Below, piece by piece: positions 63,282 to 64,000 of a DNA stretch of 64,000 nucleotides (its first letter is position 1; every line of letters starts with the position of its first letter). Source of the DNA: Paracoccus yibinensis (GTDB taxonomy: Bacteria; Pseudomonadota; Alphaproteobacteria; Rhodobacterales; Rhodobacteraceae); the NCBI RefSeq assembly GCF_030846195.1, contig NZ_JAVCWH010000003.1, positions 524,001-588,000 on the forward strand, given 5' to 3'. The translations under genes were made by a program, and so were the position numbers. The notes beneath the pieces are model-generated. The model was given only the letters and a program-made list of their open reading frames with translations. It ran no database searches and was not told where the DNA came from.

Positions 63282-64000
63282 CACTCGGCCTCCAGCAGAT
63301 CGGTGCTGTTCAGCAACGCAGGGTCGATGCCTTCGGTCCTTTCGACCTTGGCCTCGCTGGTCAGGCGCTGGATTTCGGCCTGAACCTTGTCGCGCATCAC
63401 CATCTGGCTGATCTGGTCGCGCACCTGGTCCAGCGGGGGCACGTCGCGCAGGCGGGTGTCATTCAACTGGATCACATGCCAGCCGAATTCCGTCTGCACC
63501 GGATCCGAGATCTGGCCCTTTTCCATCGCCTTTACCGCATCGGCAAAGGGCGCAACCATCTGGTCGGCCGAAAACCAGCCCAGATCGCCCTTGTTCGGCC
63601 CGCTCGGCCCGGTGGAGTTCTGTTCGGCCAAGGTGCCGAACTCCGCGCCAGCGTCCAGTTGGGCCTTGATCTCCTTGGCCTTTTCCTCTGTATCGACCAG
63701 GATATGCGCGGCCGAATATTCCGTCACCGGCTCTGCCTCGGCAAACAGACCATCATAGGCGGCCTGGATTTCGCTGTCGGTCGGCTGGGCCTTCGTCACC
63801 TCGGTGATGGCAGCGGCAGCCAGGGTGTTGCGCCGCTGGATTTCCAGCTGGGCACGCACGCCCGCATTTTCCTTGCCCGCATCGGCCACGGCGGTCTGCT
63901 GGATCAGCTGGTCCAGCATCATCTCGTACAGGGCAGGAGCCGGCATCTCGGCCATCTGGGGATCCTGGGAAGCGGCCTGCTTCATCACGATCATCTCGCC
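63281..64000 (-). CDS. Parvulin-type peptidyl-prolyl isomerase (5' end beyond window edge)
   Basis: The frame is open to the right edge (base 64000) on the minus strand, so the N-terminus and signal peptide are missing. The visible 240 residues have the SurA/PpiD/PrsA layout: a helical N-terminal chaperone part (from GEMIVMKQAASQ), the parvulin domain with YSAAHILVDT, NKGDLGWFSADQMV and FGWHVIQLND, and a C-terminal charged tail. It folds exported proteins in the periplasm. Coupled to argJ by a TGATG overlap. Confidence 0.9.
   Translation of the reverse strand, partial: GEMIVMKQAASQDPQMAEMPAPALYEMMLDQLIQQTAVADAGKENAGVRAQLEIQRRNTLAAAAITEVTKAQPTDSEIQAAYDGLFAEAEPVTEYSAAHILVDTEEKAKEIKAQLDAGAEFGTLAEQNSTGPSGPNKGDLGWFSADQMVAPFADAVKAMEKGQISDPVQTEFGWHVIQLNDTRLRDVPPLDQVRDQISQMVMRDKVQAEIQRLTSEAKVERTEGIDPALLNSTDLLEAE

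Noticed and set aside
1..64000. CRISPR arrays, rRNA genes, prophage structural genes or insertion sequences
   Set aside because: None seen: no regularly spaced repeats, no rRNA sequence, no capsid, terminase or transposase proteins on either strand.

Overview
The window looks like chromosome of a high-GC alphaproteobacterium of the Rhodobacteraceae, most like Paracoccus. The evidence is gene content and order (gltX beside an elongator tRNA-Met, ubiG, hemH, the rimP-nusA-ylxR-infB operon, argJ next to a PpiC-type foldase), strong GC bias at third codon positions, and intergenic repeats of a style common in that family. The genus is inferred from memory; no search was run.

Bases 1 to about 16800 are an accessory island that abuts the 3' end of a tRNA-Met(CAT) gene (16813-16889, minus strand), a classic integration site. 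No integrase is in view, so the far end of the island must lie left of the window. The island has two parts. At 1-2327 (minus strand, visibly AT-richer) an SMC/OLD-like ATPase is translationally coupled to an HNH nuclease, an arrangement like the Septu (PtuA-PtuB) anti-phage system; the HNH gene is cut by the window edge. At 3513-16373 (plus strand) six tightly packed genes encode a C5-cytosine DNA methyltransferase, a P-loop ATPase, an unrecognised 513-residue protein, a giant protein of about 1817 residues with a PD-(D/E)XK-like motif followed by a HerA/FtsK-like ATPase, a Vsr mismatch endonuclease, and a DUF2075-type helicase with its own PD-(D/E)XK-like motif. The ATPase, unknown and giant proteins resemble the DptF-DptG-DptH restriction module of phosphorothioate (Dnd) systems, but no dndABCDE genes are present; a cytosine methylase stands in the modifying position. 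This is the best candidate for an undescribed defence system. Between the two parts lies about 1.1 kb with no convincing gene and a perfect 12-bp hairpin upstream of the methylase.

From 17002 to the right edge the window is ordinary core genome. 17002-25599: gltX, a small metallopeptidase, a PfkB sugar kinase, efp, a MOSC-like protein, ygfZ with an MsbA-like exporter, and a class V aminotransferase. 25696-34576: a DUF305 protein, rsmD, an FAD oxidoreductase, a peroxiredoxin, a DUF482 GNAT protein, a glycerophosphodiesterase, RidA and smc. 34718-42442: the LrgA/LrgB-like pair, a lower-GC uracil-DNA-glycosylase-like gene, mog/moaB, argG, a membrane protein, ilvA, a response-regulator phosphatase and a NUDIX hydrolase. 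42587-48381: a compact operon of hslO, a CoA-pyrophosphatase NUDIX gene, cca, an ABC exporter and an rRNA methyltransferase. 48444-50413: two L,D-transpeptidases flanking a CAP-domain lipoprotein. 50437-55718: hemH, a methyltransferase, comF, grxC, a MarR regulator, ubiG and proline iminopeptidase. 55843-61301: rimP-nusA-ylxR-infB, preceded by a promoter-like sequence and a terminator hairpin that may be an attenuator. 61383-64000: a 42-codon small gene, mutT, argJ and the 3' part of a parvulin foldase.

Many neighbours overlap by ATGA/GTGA, pointing to translational coupling both in the island operon and in the core operons.
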